From contig JAMCVR010000169.1 in assembly GCA_023475455.1 (NCBI GenBank), positions 1 to 6,647 on the forward strand: a stretch of 6,647 nt of DNA, in the 5' to 3' direction. The position numbers and the translations under genes were made by a program. The notes beneath the pieces are model-generated. The model searched no databases and was not told the origin of the DNA. It saw nothing but the letters and a program-made list of their open reading frames with translations. Positions within the stretch are counted from its first letter, which is position 1. Each line of letters opens with the position of its first letter. Shown one piece after another: positions 1-6,647 of this stretch. The DNA is from Thermoplasmatota archaeon. Lineage in GTDB: Bacteria > Pseudomonadota > Gammaproteobacteria > Burkholderiales > Thiobacillaceae.

Positions 1-516
1 GGCGAAGCCGGCAGCGGGCGCCGGCTTGCCGCCCAGCTGCTCGATCAGGCCGTCGTATCGCCCGCCCGCGCACACCGTGCCCTGCGCGCCGAGCTGGTCG
101 GTCACCCATTCGAACACGGTACGGTTGTAGTAGTCGAGTCCGCGCACCAGACGCGGGTTGAGCTCGAATGCGATGCCGTTCGCGCGCAGCAGGGCCTGCA
201 ACGCATCGAAATGCGCCAGCGCTTCATCCTCAAGCTCGTCAATCAGCTTGGGCGCCGCGTCGTTCAGCGCCTGCATCGCCGGGTTCTTGCTATCGAGGAT
301 GCGCAAGGGGTTGCTGTGCAGGCGGCGCTTCGAATCCTCGTCGAGCGCGTCCTGATGCGCCTCGAAATAGGCGATCAGCTTGGCGCGGTGGCGGTGCCGC
401 GATTCATAATCGCCCAGCGTATTGAGCTGCAGCGTCGGCGCGATGCCGAGCGCGCGCCAGAGGTCGGCGCACATCACGATCAGCTCGGCGTCGGCGTCCG
501 GACCGGCAAAGCCGAG
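1..516 (-). pseudogene. hisS: Out-of-frame internal fragment of hisS inside the left repeat copy
   Basis: On the minus strand the frame starting at base 516 is open for 172 codons to the window edge. It repeats HisRS residues 134 to 305 of the main copy, from [11 protein letters not shown] through the [13 protein letters not shown] and AGGRYDGL motifs to the start of motif 3 (AAGFA). It is not in frame with the hisS gene that runs into it from the right, because the 752-base offset shifts the frame. It has no start region of its own; the first in-frame ATG is the internal Met148 equivalent. It cannot make a full synthetase. If the repeat is an assembly artefact, this fragment does not exist in the organism. 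Confidence 0.75.
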
Positions 517-517
517 C
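1..517. repeat. Direct repeat, left copy (cut by the window edge)
   Basis: Read base by base, this stretch matches 753-1269 with no difference that I can see, giving a constant offset of 752. The match stops at 517/518: both copies read gccgagc, then the left copy continues cgatgatc and the right copy gcctcgac. The repeat runs off the left edge, so its true length is unknown. The geometry fits a tandem repeat of a 752-base unit (518-1269) whose upstream copy is only partly in view. The content is internal hisS sequence and nothing mobile. A perfect match at the very end of the sequence is typical of an assembly error, but a recent real duplication would look the same. Confidence 0.95.
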
Positions 518-1667
518 CGATGATCACCGCATAGCGCGCGCGGCTGCCGTCGGCCTTTTTCATCTGCGACTTGAAGCTGCCGCCGCCGCAATGCAGGATC
601 GTCGCCAGATTCGCGGCACGCAGCGCGCTCGCCACCTGCCAGGCAAACCCCTGCGCCGCGTCGCCGGCGTGAACGATATACGCATCCGGCACCGCTGTCG
701 CCAGCGGCGTGCCCGCCACCTCCATCAGCGCCAGCAGGCGCTCGATGCCCATGGCGAAGCCGGCAGCGGGCGCCGGCTTGCCGCCCAGCTGCTCGATCAG
801 GCCGTCGTATCGCCCGCCCGCGCACACCGTGCCCTGCGCGCCGAGCTGGTCGGTCACCCATTCGAACACGGTACGGTTGTAGTAGTCGAGTCCGCGCACC
901 AGACGCGGGTTGAGCTCGAATGCGATGCCGTTCGCGCGCAGCAGGGCCTGCAACGCATCGAAATGCGCCAGCGCTTCATCCTCAAGCTCGTCAATCAGCT
1001 TGGGCGCCGCGTCGTTCAGCGCCTGCATCGCCGGGTTCTTGCTATCGAGGATGCGCAAGGGGTTGCTGTGCAGGCGGCGCTTCGAATCCTCGTCGAGCGC
1101 GTCCTGATGCGCCTCGAAATAGGCGATCAGCTTGGCGCGGTGGCGGTGCCGCGATTCATAATCGCCCAGCGTATTGAGCTGCAGCGTCGGCGCGATGCCG
1201 AGCGCGCGCCAGAGGTCGGCGCACATCACGATCAGCTCGGCGTCGGCGTCCGGACCGGCAAAGCCGAGCGCCTCGACCCCGACCTGGTGGAACTGCCGGT
1301 AGCGGCCTTTCTGCGGGCGTTCGTGGCGGAACATCGGCCCCATATACCACAGGCGCTTGCCTCCGTCGTACAGCAGGTTGTGCTGGATCACCGCGCGCAC
1401 CGAGGACGCCGTGCCTTCCGGGCGCAGCGCCAGCGATTCGCCGCTCAGTTCGTCGACGAAGGTGTACATCTCCTTTTCGACGATGTCGGTCACCTCGCCG
1501 ATGGCGCGCTTGAATAGCCCGGTGTGCTCGAGGATCGGCGTGCGCATCTCGCGGTAGCCGTAGCGCCGCAACCAGTCGCGCACGATCGCCTCGAAGCCCT
1601 GCCAGGCGTCGGTGACATCGGGCAGGCAGTCGTTCATGCCGCGCACGGATTGAATGTTGTTGCTCAT
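480..1667 (-). CDS. hisS: Histidyl-tRNA synthetase, C-terminal end lost at a repeat junction
   Basis: HisRS is a cytoplasmic class II synthetase that charges tRNA-His with histidine. The frame gives 395 residues, and about 384 are genuine. Motif 1 lies near residues 44-52 ([10 protein letters not shown]) and motif 2 at 82-132 (RPEGT to [14 protein letters not shown]). The histidine-specific motifs are [15 protein letters not shown] (257-270) and AGGRYDGL (283-290), and motif 3 is [11 protein letters not shown] (301-311). The anticodon-binding domain starts near 325 and is still recognisable up to YAVIIG (379-384). After that the sequence enters the repeat out of frame and stops after [10 protein letters not shown]. 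The family is normally about 415-430 residues, so some 35-45 residues of that domain are missing. The ATG at 1665-1667 gives the usual [13 protein letters not shown] start. I see no clear Shine-Dalgarno sequence; the upstream bases are gcgatttttataa. The gene lies 92 bases after ispG, separated by an inverted repeat. The family is certain; whether the broken end is real is not. Confidence 0.93.
   Translation of the reverse strand: MSNNIQSVRGMNDCLPDVTDAWQGFEAIVRDWLRRYGYREMRTPILEHTGLFKRAIGEVTDIVEKEMYTFVDELSGESLALRPEGTASSVRAVIQHNLLYDGGKRLWYMGPMFRHERPQKGRYRQFHQVGVEALGFAGPDADAELIVMCADLWRALGIAPTLQLNTLGDYESRHRHRAKLIAYFEAHQDALDEDSKRRLHSNPLRILDSKNPAMQALNDAAPKLIDELEDEALAHFDALQALLRANGIAFELNPRLVRGLDYYNRTVFEWVTDQLGAQGTVCAGGRYDGLIEQLGGKPAPAAGFAMGIERLLALMEVAGTPLATAVPDAYIVHAGDAAQGFAWQVASALRAANLATILHCGGGSFKSQMKKADGSRARYAVIIGSALPVRTPTPS
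753..1269. repeat. hisS: Direct repeat, right copy, within hisS
   Basis: This is the partner of bases 1-517 and lies in frame within the main hisS gene (residues 134-305). The inferred repeat unit is 518-1269, 752 bases, covering HisRS residues 133-384. The bases on its right (1270 onward) continue as normal hisS, so this is the native copy and the one at the left edge is the extra. No target-site duplication, transposase or terminal inverted repeat flanks it. Confidence 0.95.
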
Positions 1668-1680
1668 TTATAAAAATCGC

Positions 1681-1760
1681 ACCACAGAGACACAGAGGCA
1701 CGGAGAACACCCATGCATGAAATCCAATCGTTTTTCTCTGTGTCTCTGTGCCTCTGTGGT
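1681..1760. repeat. Imperfect inverted repeat (accacagag family) between ispG and hisS
   Basis: Two 27-base arms, 1681-1707 (beginning accacagagacacag) and 1734-1760 (ending gcctctgtggt), are complementary at 24 of 27 positions and enclose a 26-base centre containing the palindrome catgcatg (1712-1719). Repeats of this 'ccacagaggcacagag' type are, from general knowledge, widespread dispersed intergenic palindromes in proteobacterial and other genomes, and are often misannotated as small proteins with the string NHRGTETQR. The element fills nearly the whole ispG-hisS gap. Its outer base at 1760 is also the last base of the ispG stop TAA (1760-1762). In a minus-strand transcript it would fold into a long hairpin ending 13 bases before the hisS ATG. 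It may be a small non-autonomous palindromic element; no function is shown. Confidence 0.85.
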
Positions 1761-2995
1761 TAAGGGTTTTCACTCGCAGCGCCGTAACGGCTGCGCACGT
1801 AGTCTTCGACGATCGCCTGGAAGTCCGCGGCGATGCGGTCGCCCTTCAGCGTCACGGTCTTCTCGCCGTCGACGTACACCGGCGCGACCGGCACTTCGCC
1901 GGTGCCGGGCAGCGAGATGCCGATGTTGGCGTGCTTGGATTCGCCGGGGCCGTTGACCACGCAGCCCATCACCGCCACCTGCATGGATTCGACTCCGGGA
2001 TACCGGCTGCGCCACAGCGGCATCTGGGTGCGCAGAAAGGTTTCGATGTCCTGCGCCAGTTCCTGGAACACGGTCGAGGTGGTGCGGCCGCAGCCGGGGC
2101 AGGCGGTGACCTGCGGGGTGAAGGCGCGCAAGCCCAGCGCCTGCAGGATTTCCTGGCCGACGCGGACTTCCTGGGTACGCTCGCCGCCCGGTTCGGGCGT
2201 CAGGGAAATGCGAATGGTGTCGCCGATGCCTTCCTGCAGCAGCACCGCCAGCGCGGCGGTCGAGGCGACGATGCCCTTGCTGCCCATGCCGGCCTCGGTC
2301 AGCCCGAGGTGCAGCGGATAGTCGCACTGCGACGCGAGGTCGCGGTACACCGAAATCAGGTCCTGCACCCGGCTCATCTTGCACGAGAGAATGATTTTGT
2401 CGCCGCCCAAACCCAGTTCCTCGGCTTTCTTCGCCGACTCCAGCGCGGACGCGACCATCGCGCGGCGCATCACCACCTCGGCGTCTTCCGGCTGCGCGAG
2501 GCGCGCGTTGTCGTCCATCATGCGCGCCGCCAGCGCCTGGTCGAGGCTGCCCCAGTTGACGCCGATGCGCACCGGCTTGTCGTGGCGGCACGCCACCTCG
2601 ATCAGGGTGGCGAACTGCTCGTCGCGCCTGTTGCCGCGGCCGATGTTGCCGGGATTGATGCGCAGCTTGGCCAAAGCCTCGGCGCACTCCGGCACCTGGG
2701 TCAGCAGCTTGTGGCCGTTGAAGTGGAAGTCGCCGACCAGCGGCACGCGGCAGCCCAGCGCGTCAAGGCGCTCGCGGATGCGCGGCACCGCGGCGGCGGC
2801 CTCCAGCGTGTTGACGGTGAGGCGCACCAGTTCCGAGCCGGCCTCGGCGAGCGCCTGCACCTGGCGCACGGTGGCCGTGATATCGACGGTATCGGTGTTG
2901 GTCATCGACTGCACCGCCACGGGCGCGTCGCCGCCGACCAGCACGTGGCCGATCCGCACCTGGCGGGTGAAACGTCGGACGATCCGGGGCATCAT
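1760..2995 (-). CDS. ispG: 4-hydroxy-3-methylbut-2-en-1-yl diphosphate synthase (IspG/GcpE)
   Basis: IspG is the [4Fe-4S] enzyme that converts 2-C-methyl-D-erythritol 2,4-cyclodiphosphate to HMBPP in the MEP route to isoprenoids. From this start the protein has 411 residues, the longer form seen in betaproteobacteria (E. coli has about 372). The N-terminal barrel begins [16 protein letters not shown] and [11 protein letters not shown]. The cluster-binding cysteines are all present: CPGCGR (C299, C302) and [10 protein letters not shown] (C345), with E352 as the conserved acid. The ATGs at 2993-2995 and 2990-2992 are both possible; the upstream ggaaga suits the second slightly better by spacing. 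An in-frame TTG at 3017-3019 lies inside rodZ and is less likely. The gene starts 13 bases after the rodZ stop with no promoter visible between, so it is probably cotranscribed. The product needs flavodoxin or ferredoxin as electron donor (family knowledge). Confidence 0.96.
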   Translation of the reverse strand: MMPRIVRRFTRQVRIGHVLVGGDAPVAVQSMTNTDTVDITATVRQVQALAEAGSELVRLTVNTLEAAAAVPRIRERLDALGCRVPLVGDFHFNGHKLLTQVPECAEALAKLRINPGNIGRGNRRDEQFATLIEVACRHDKPVRIGVNWGSLDQALAARMMDDNARLAQPEDAEVVMRRAMVASALESAKKAEELGLGGDKIILSCKMSRVQDLISVYRDLASQCDYPLHLGLTEAGMGSKGIVASTAALAVLLQEGIGDTIRISLTPEPGGERTQEVRVGQEILQALGLRAFTPQVTACPGCGRTTSTVFQELAQDIETFLRTQMPLWRSRYPGVESMQVAVMGCVVNGPGESKHANIGISLPGTGEVPVAPVYVDGEKTVTLKGDRIAADFQAIVEDYVRSRYGAASENP

Positions 2996-3008
2996 TCTTC
3001 CAGAGTGG

Positions 3009-3839
3009 CTATTCTTCAAGTGTGAAACGGGCGACCGTCACTGCAATGTAGGGTTTCAAATCGATGGGGCGACCGTTGTACGTCATGCGCGCTTGCGCGG
3101 CGTTGCCCACCACCAGGTCGAACGGGGGCTGGCCGCGAACCTCGATACGGCTGCCGGGCGGATTGAGTTGACGATGCAGCATGCGGCCACTGGCGTCCCT
3201 GATTTCGACCCAGGCTTCGTCGCCGAATTCAAAATGCAGCACGCCCTCGGCCGCCGGCGACTCGGGGGCGGCGGGAGCGCCGGCCTCAGCGGATTCGGCG
3301 GTCACCGCTTCCGGTTCGGGCGGCGGGACGGGAGTGGCTTCGACGGCGGCGGGAGGCGGCGGCACTTCCGCCGGTTTCGAAGCAGGTTGCGGCACGGCAA
3401 TAGGCGCAGAAGGAGTAAGCACCAGCGACGGAGTCTGATTCGAGATACCCTCTCCTTCGCTGTTGAGCCACACATACAACGCGATCGGGGCCGCCACCAC
3501 CACCAGCATGCCCAGCATCAGCAGGATCAGCCAGGGCGAGGTCAACCAGGAACGCGGCAAGGGCGGCTCGGCATGGCTGACCGGAGCCGGTTCGGCCGGC
3601 GCCCCGTCCATGTGCGCCAGCAGGGCTTCGGGCGCCAGCCCCAGCAGGCGCGCGTAGTTGCGGACAAACCCGCGGGCGAAAACGGGCTGACCGAGGCTTT
3701 CGAAGTCATCCGTCTCCATGGCTTCGATCTGGCGATGCATCAGGCGCAGGCGTGCGGCGGCATCTTCCAGCGTGATGCCCTGCGCTTCGCGCGCTTCACG
3801 CAAAACCTGCCCAACCGAAAACCGCGCGTTCCCGCTCAT
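3009..3839 (-). CDS. rodZ: RodZ-like cell-shape protein (cytoplasmic HTH, one membrane span, DUF4115)
   Basis: RodZ links MreB filaments to the elongation machinery at the inner membrane. The 276 residues show its full layout. A Cro/C1-type helix-turn-helix domain spans about 7-70 ([20 protein letters not shown], then [17 protein letters not shown]). One hydrophobic span lies at about 102-125 ([20 protein letters not shown]). A periplasmic linker rich in proline, alanine and glutamate covers about 138-198, and the C-terminal DUF4115 fold about 200-274 ([20 protein letters not shown]). In E. coli RodZ the HTH contacts MreB, not DNA. The ATG overlaps the pilW stop in an ATGA arrangement, so translation is probably coupled; gggg 9-12 bases upstream is a weak ribosome site. 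The gene sits between pilW and ispG, as in many beta- and gammaproteobacteria. An annotation pipeline may name it only 'helix-turn-helix domain-containing protein'. Confidence 0.92.
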   Translation of the reverse strand: MSGNARFSVGQVLREAREAQGITLEDAAARLRLMHRQIEAMETDDFESLGQPVFARGFVRNYARLLGLAPEALLAHMDGAPAEPAPVSHAEPPLPRSWLTSPWLILLMLGMLVVVAAPIALYVWLNSEGEGISNQTPSLVLTPSAPIAVPQPASKPAEVPPPPAAVEATPVPPPEPEAVTAESAEAGAPAAPESPAAEGVLHFEFGDEAWVEIRDASGRMLHRQLNPPGSRIEVRGQPPFDLVVGNAAQARMTYNGRPIDLKPYIAVTVARFTLEE

Positions 3840-4602
3840 TCGTATTGCCCCGCCAGCAGCAGCCGCGCTTCGTTCGAATCGGGAAAGCGCTTGCGCAACT
3901 GCAAACCATAGGCCGCTTCCTGCGCGCGGTCGCCCAGTTTGCGTTCCAGCCGCACCCCCAGCCACAGGCTTTCCGCGGTGGGCGGCGCCAGTTCGGCATG
4001 GCGGCCCAGCAGGCGCTGCGCTTCAATCAGCCGCCCCTGGCGAAAGTGCAGTCCCGCCAGCTTCAACACCGTGTCGGGATTGTCGGGTTGCAGCTTGAGG
4101 GATTTCAGAAGATTGGCCTCGGCCAGCGCGAGGTCGCCCTTCCTTTCGGCGCACAGACCGGCATTGGCCATGGCCTGCTCGGGTTGCGCGTACAGCGGAT
4201 TGCGCAGCGCGGCGCCGAACTGTTCGAGTCCTTCATCGTAACGGCCGCGGGTACAGAGAAACCAGCCGAAGTTGTTGCGCGCTTCCGAGTCGCTGCGGTC
4301 CAGCTCGATCGCGCGGCGGAAGTTTTCTTCTGCCAGCTTGTCTTCGGCCAGTTCCATGTAGATCAGGCCATAGATGTTGTAGGCGGGGCCAAAGCGGCTG
4401 TCGGCGGTGATGGCCTTGCGCAGTTCGTCGAGCGCGATCTTGTACTGGGCACGGGCAAAATAGGCGCCGGCCAGGTCGGTGAAGGCACGCGCGCGCTGAC
4501 GGCTTTCGCTGTCCGCTTGCGTGTCGGCGACACCGCTGCCCTCCCCGATGGGCTGGCCTGCGCAGCCTGCCAGCAAGGCTGCCGCCACTACGATCCGTTT
4601 TT

Positions 4603-4606
<4 letters not shown>
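3836..4606 (-). CDS. pilW: Type IV pilus biogenesis/stability lipoprotein PilW (PilF), TPR protein
   Basis: PilW (PilF in Pseudomonas) is an outer-membrane lipoprotein, the pilotin that helps the PilQ secretin reach and assemble in the outer membrane. The 256 residues begin with a lipoprotein signal: KKR, a short hydrophobic run, then the lipobox LLAG-C with Cys15 as the lipidation site. The remainder is helical TPR repeats from about residue 40 to 250, including [13 protein letters not shown] (54-66), [13 protein letters not shown] (91-103) and the family signature [20 protein letters not shown] (111-130). The start is GTG at 4604-4606, overlapping the rlmN stop as GTGA and preceded by a strong aaggagg. 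The stop overlaps the rodZ start as ATGA. Only this pilus gene is in view, so a complete pilus system cannot be confirmed here. Confidence 0.92.
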
Positions 4607-5721
<1,115 letters not shown>

Positions 5722-5731
5722 TACGGTGCGA

Positions 5732-6160
5732 TTAGCGGCCTGCGTACACTTCGCAGGCGGGGAAGAAGTAGGCGATCTCGATCGCGGCGGTTTCCGGCGC
5801 GTCGGAGCCGTGCACGGCATTGGCGTCGATGCTCTCGGCGAAGTCGGCGCGGATGGTGCCGGGCTCGGCCTTCTTCGGGTCGGTCGCCCCCATCAGCGCG
5901 CGGTTCCTGGCGATCGCGTCTTCGCCTTCCAGCACCTGCAGCACCACCGGACCGGAAATCATGAACTCGACCAGATCCTTGAAGAACGGGCGCTCGCGGT
6001 GCACGGCGTAAAAACCCTCGGCTTCCTGGCGCGACAGGTGCTTCATTTTCGACGCCACCACCTTGAGGCCGTTGCTCTCGAAGCGGCTGACGATCTTGCC
6101 GATCACGTTCTTGGCGACGGCATCGGGCTTGATGATGGAAAAAGTGCGCTGAACAGCCAT
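5732..6160 (-). CDS. ndk: Nucleoside diphosphate kinase
   Basis: Ndk moves the gamma phosphate between nucleoside triphosphates and diphosphates through a phosphohistidine, balancing NTP and dNTP pools in the cytoplasm. At 142 residues it has the standard length. The active site is [10 protein letters not shown] with the phosphorylated His117. Other conserved catalytic positions are Lys11 (IIKPDAV), Tyr51, Arg87 ([12 protein letters not shown]), Arg104 ([10 protein letters not shown]) and Asn114. The ATG at 6158-6160 gives [15 protein letters not shown], the family start, and has a ggag Shine-Dalgarno 7 bases upstream; a longer frame to 6196 adds an unrelated [12 protein letters not shown] stretch. 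It is the first gene of the closely spaced run, with a 98-base gap on its upstream side, so a promoter is expected there. Confidence 0.97.
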   Translation of the reverse strand: MAVQRTFSIIKPDAVAKNVIGKIVSRFESNGLKVVASKMKHLSRQEAEGFYAVHRERPFFKDLVEFMISGPVVLQVLEGEDAIARNRALMGATDPKKAEPGTIRADFAESIDANAVHGSDAPETAAIEIAYFFPACEVYAGR

Positions 6161-6167
6161 GGGAATG

Positions 6168-6171
6168 CTCC
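6168..6171 (-). promoter_or_regulatory. Shine-Dalgarno of ndk
   Basis: ggag on the minus strand, 7 bases before the ATG at 6158-6160. It supports this start over the longer in-frame option reaching 6196. Confidence 0.7.
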
Positions 6172-6219
6172 GGAAGGAAAATGAGAAAAAGTTCAAAAAA
6201 CCATGAAAATCAGCCTGCT

Positions 6220-6249
6220 AGGATAGCACGCCCCACCCCGGCCTGTCTT
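6220..6249 (-). promoter_or_regulatory. Weak sigma-70-like promoter candidate upstream of ndk
   Basis: In the 98-base gap between tilS and ndk (6161-6258) the minus strand has aagaca (6249-6244, 4 of 6 to TTGACA), an 18-base spacer and tatcct (6225-6220, 4 of 6 to TATAAT). The start site would lie near 6212, giving a leader of about 50 bases. The -10 box overlaps a small palindrome, tgcta-tcc-tagca (6228-6216), with T-rich sequence further downstream, which could instead be a weak end to tilS transcription. Neither match is strong; the position before the first gene of the run is the main argument. Confidence 0.22.
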
Positions 6250-6258
6250 GTCCGACGG

Positions 6259-6642
6259 CTAGTTCGCGACGCGCGGCAGCACCCCGGCCTCGCCAGCAGC
6301 GGCACACAGATCGGCATCGAAGCCGATCCCTGCCGCCCACGCCAGCCGCCCGCCGCACCACAAGAGCGGCAAGCGATCGCGCTGCCAGGGCGGTACCGCG
6401 TGCTCCTGCAGCAGGTTCTTCAGGCTGCGATGGGGGCCGCCCGCGTGCAGCCGCAGGCGCTCGCCCCCCTGCCGCACTCCCAGCGTAACCTCGCCCGCCG
6501 CCAGCGGGTCGCGCTTCAGGCCTGAGCCGGTCACCGCCTCCATCTGCACGTGAACCCCGGCAGCCGGCACCCAGAGCGACGCCTCGCCGTGCCAGCGGAC
6601 CGGTTCTGCCGCGGCCGGCGGCAGCGGCGCCAGATAGGCTCC
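6259..6642 (-). CDS. tilS: tRNA(Ile)-lysidine synthetase TilS, C-terminal part
   Basis: TilS attaches lysine to C34 of the CAU-anticodon tRNA-Ile so that it reads AUA and is charged with isoleucine. Only the C-terminal 127 residues are in view, running from GAYLAPLPPAAAEPVRW to VLPRVAN and a TAG stop at 6259-6261. The C-terminal TilS fold is recognisable: VRQGGERLRLHAGGPHRSLK, then NLLQEHAVPPWQRDRLPLLW and AWAAGIGFDADL. The N-terminal ATP-pyrophosphatase domain with its SGGxDS loop would lie beyond the right edge. An in-frame TGA occurs at 6643-6645, one codon before GAYLAP and five bases from the edge, so the frame is not open to the edge. That may be a sequence error (one missing G would restore LEGAYLAP) or a real frameshift. 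A start inside this piece, such as the GTG at 6568-6570, would give a meaningless fragment. Confidence 0.85.
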   Translation of the reverse strand, partial: GAYLAPLPPAAAEPVRWHGEASLWVPAAGVHVQMEAVTGSGLKRDPLAAGEVTLGVRQGGERLRLHAGGPHRSLKNLLQEHAVPPWQRDRLPLLWCGGRLAWAAGIGFDADLCAAAGEAGVLPRVAN

Positions 6643-6647
6643 TCAAG

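Noticed and set aside
1..1269. The direct repeat as a CRISPR, transposon or integration signature
   Set aside because: There are only two copies of a long unit, both pure hisS coding sequence, with no short repeats and spacers, inverted ends, transposase or integrase.
1667..1672. tataaa just before the hisS ATG as a -10 promoter box
   Set aside because: It overlaps the start codon itself, so transcription would begin inside the gene; no matching -35 box is evident.
1156..1773. Minus-strand open frame starting [15 protein letters not shown]
   Set aside because: The N-terminal part is the palindromic repeat translated, a known source of false small proteins; the rest is hisS in the wrong frame.
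1748..3025. Long plus-strand open frame (425 codons) opposite ispG
   Set aside because: It is antisense to a certain gene, has low-complexity composition rich in His, Arg, Ala and Gly, and matches no family I know. GC-rich genes commonly give such shadow frames.
2379..3911. Plus-strand open frame of 510 codons across ispG and rodZ
   Set aside because: It runs antisense through two well-recognised genes and has S/R-rich then G/R-rich shadow composition.
5722..5820. Upstream in-frame ATG extending RlmN by 33 residues
   Set aside because: The extension lies inside ndk in another frame and reads as a P/R/T-rich shadow; homologous RlmN proteins begin near [10 protein letters not shown].
6218..6646. 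Minus-strand open frame of 142 codons at the right edge
   Set aside because: It is tilS read in the wrong frame (R/G/A-rich, no known motifs); the TilS C-terminal motifs are in the frame ending at 6259.

Overview
The window carries ordinary housekeeping genes of a GC-rich proteobacterium, most likely a betaproteobacterium. The gene order, the roughly 410-residue form of IspG and the style of the RlmN, PilW and RodZ proteins point that way. No genus can be named from the sequence alone. All recognised genes lie on the minus strand, so transcription runs from right to left.

In transcription order: the 3' end of tilS (tRNA-Ile lysidine synthetase) lies at the right edge. A 98-base non-coding gap follows. 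Then comes a tight run of ndk (nucleoside diphosphate kinase), rlmN (23S rRNA and tRNA adenine-C2 methyltransferase), pilW (type IV pilus lipoprotein with TPRs), rodZ (membrane-anchored HTH protein of cell shape), ispG (penultimate MEP-pathway enzyme) and hisS (histidyl-tRNA synthetase). rlmN/pilW and pilW/rodZ are joined by 4-base stop/start overlaps (GTGA and ATGA). ndk/rlmN and rodZ/ispG are 10 to 13 bases apart, so ndk to ispG looks like one operon, with hisS probably at its end. The genes share no single pathway. They serve translation fidelity, nucleotide supply, isoprenoid synthesis and envelope or pilus assembly, and this cluster is a known conserved arrangement in beta- and gammaproteobacteria.

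Two things break the routine. First, the left end is abnormal: bases 1-517 are, by eye, an exact copy of 753-1269, a direct repeat with a 752-base period inside hisS. Because 752 is not a multiple of 3, the hisS frame is lost at the 517/518 junction. It ends at a TGA at 480-482, leaving 395 codons without the normal C-terminal end, followed by an out-of-frame internal hisS fragment. As hisS is normally essential, an assembly error at a sequence end is the leading explanation, and a real tandem duplication the alternative. Second, an imperfect 27-base inverted repeat of the 'accacagag...ctctgtggt' kind sits exactly between ispG and hisS; its outer base forms part of the ispG stop codon.

I found no sign of a new biological system, CRISPR array, transposase, phage gene, toxin-antitoxin pair, rRNA or tRNA. 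The long open frames on the plus strand are antisense shadows of the genes described here.
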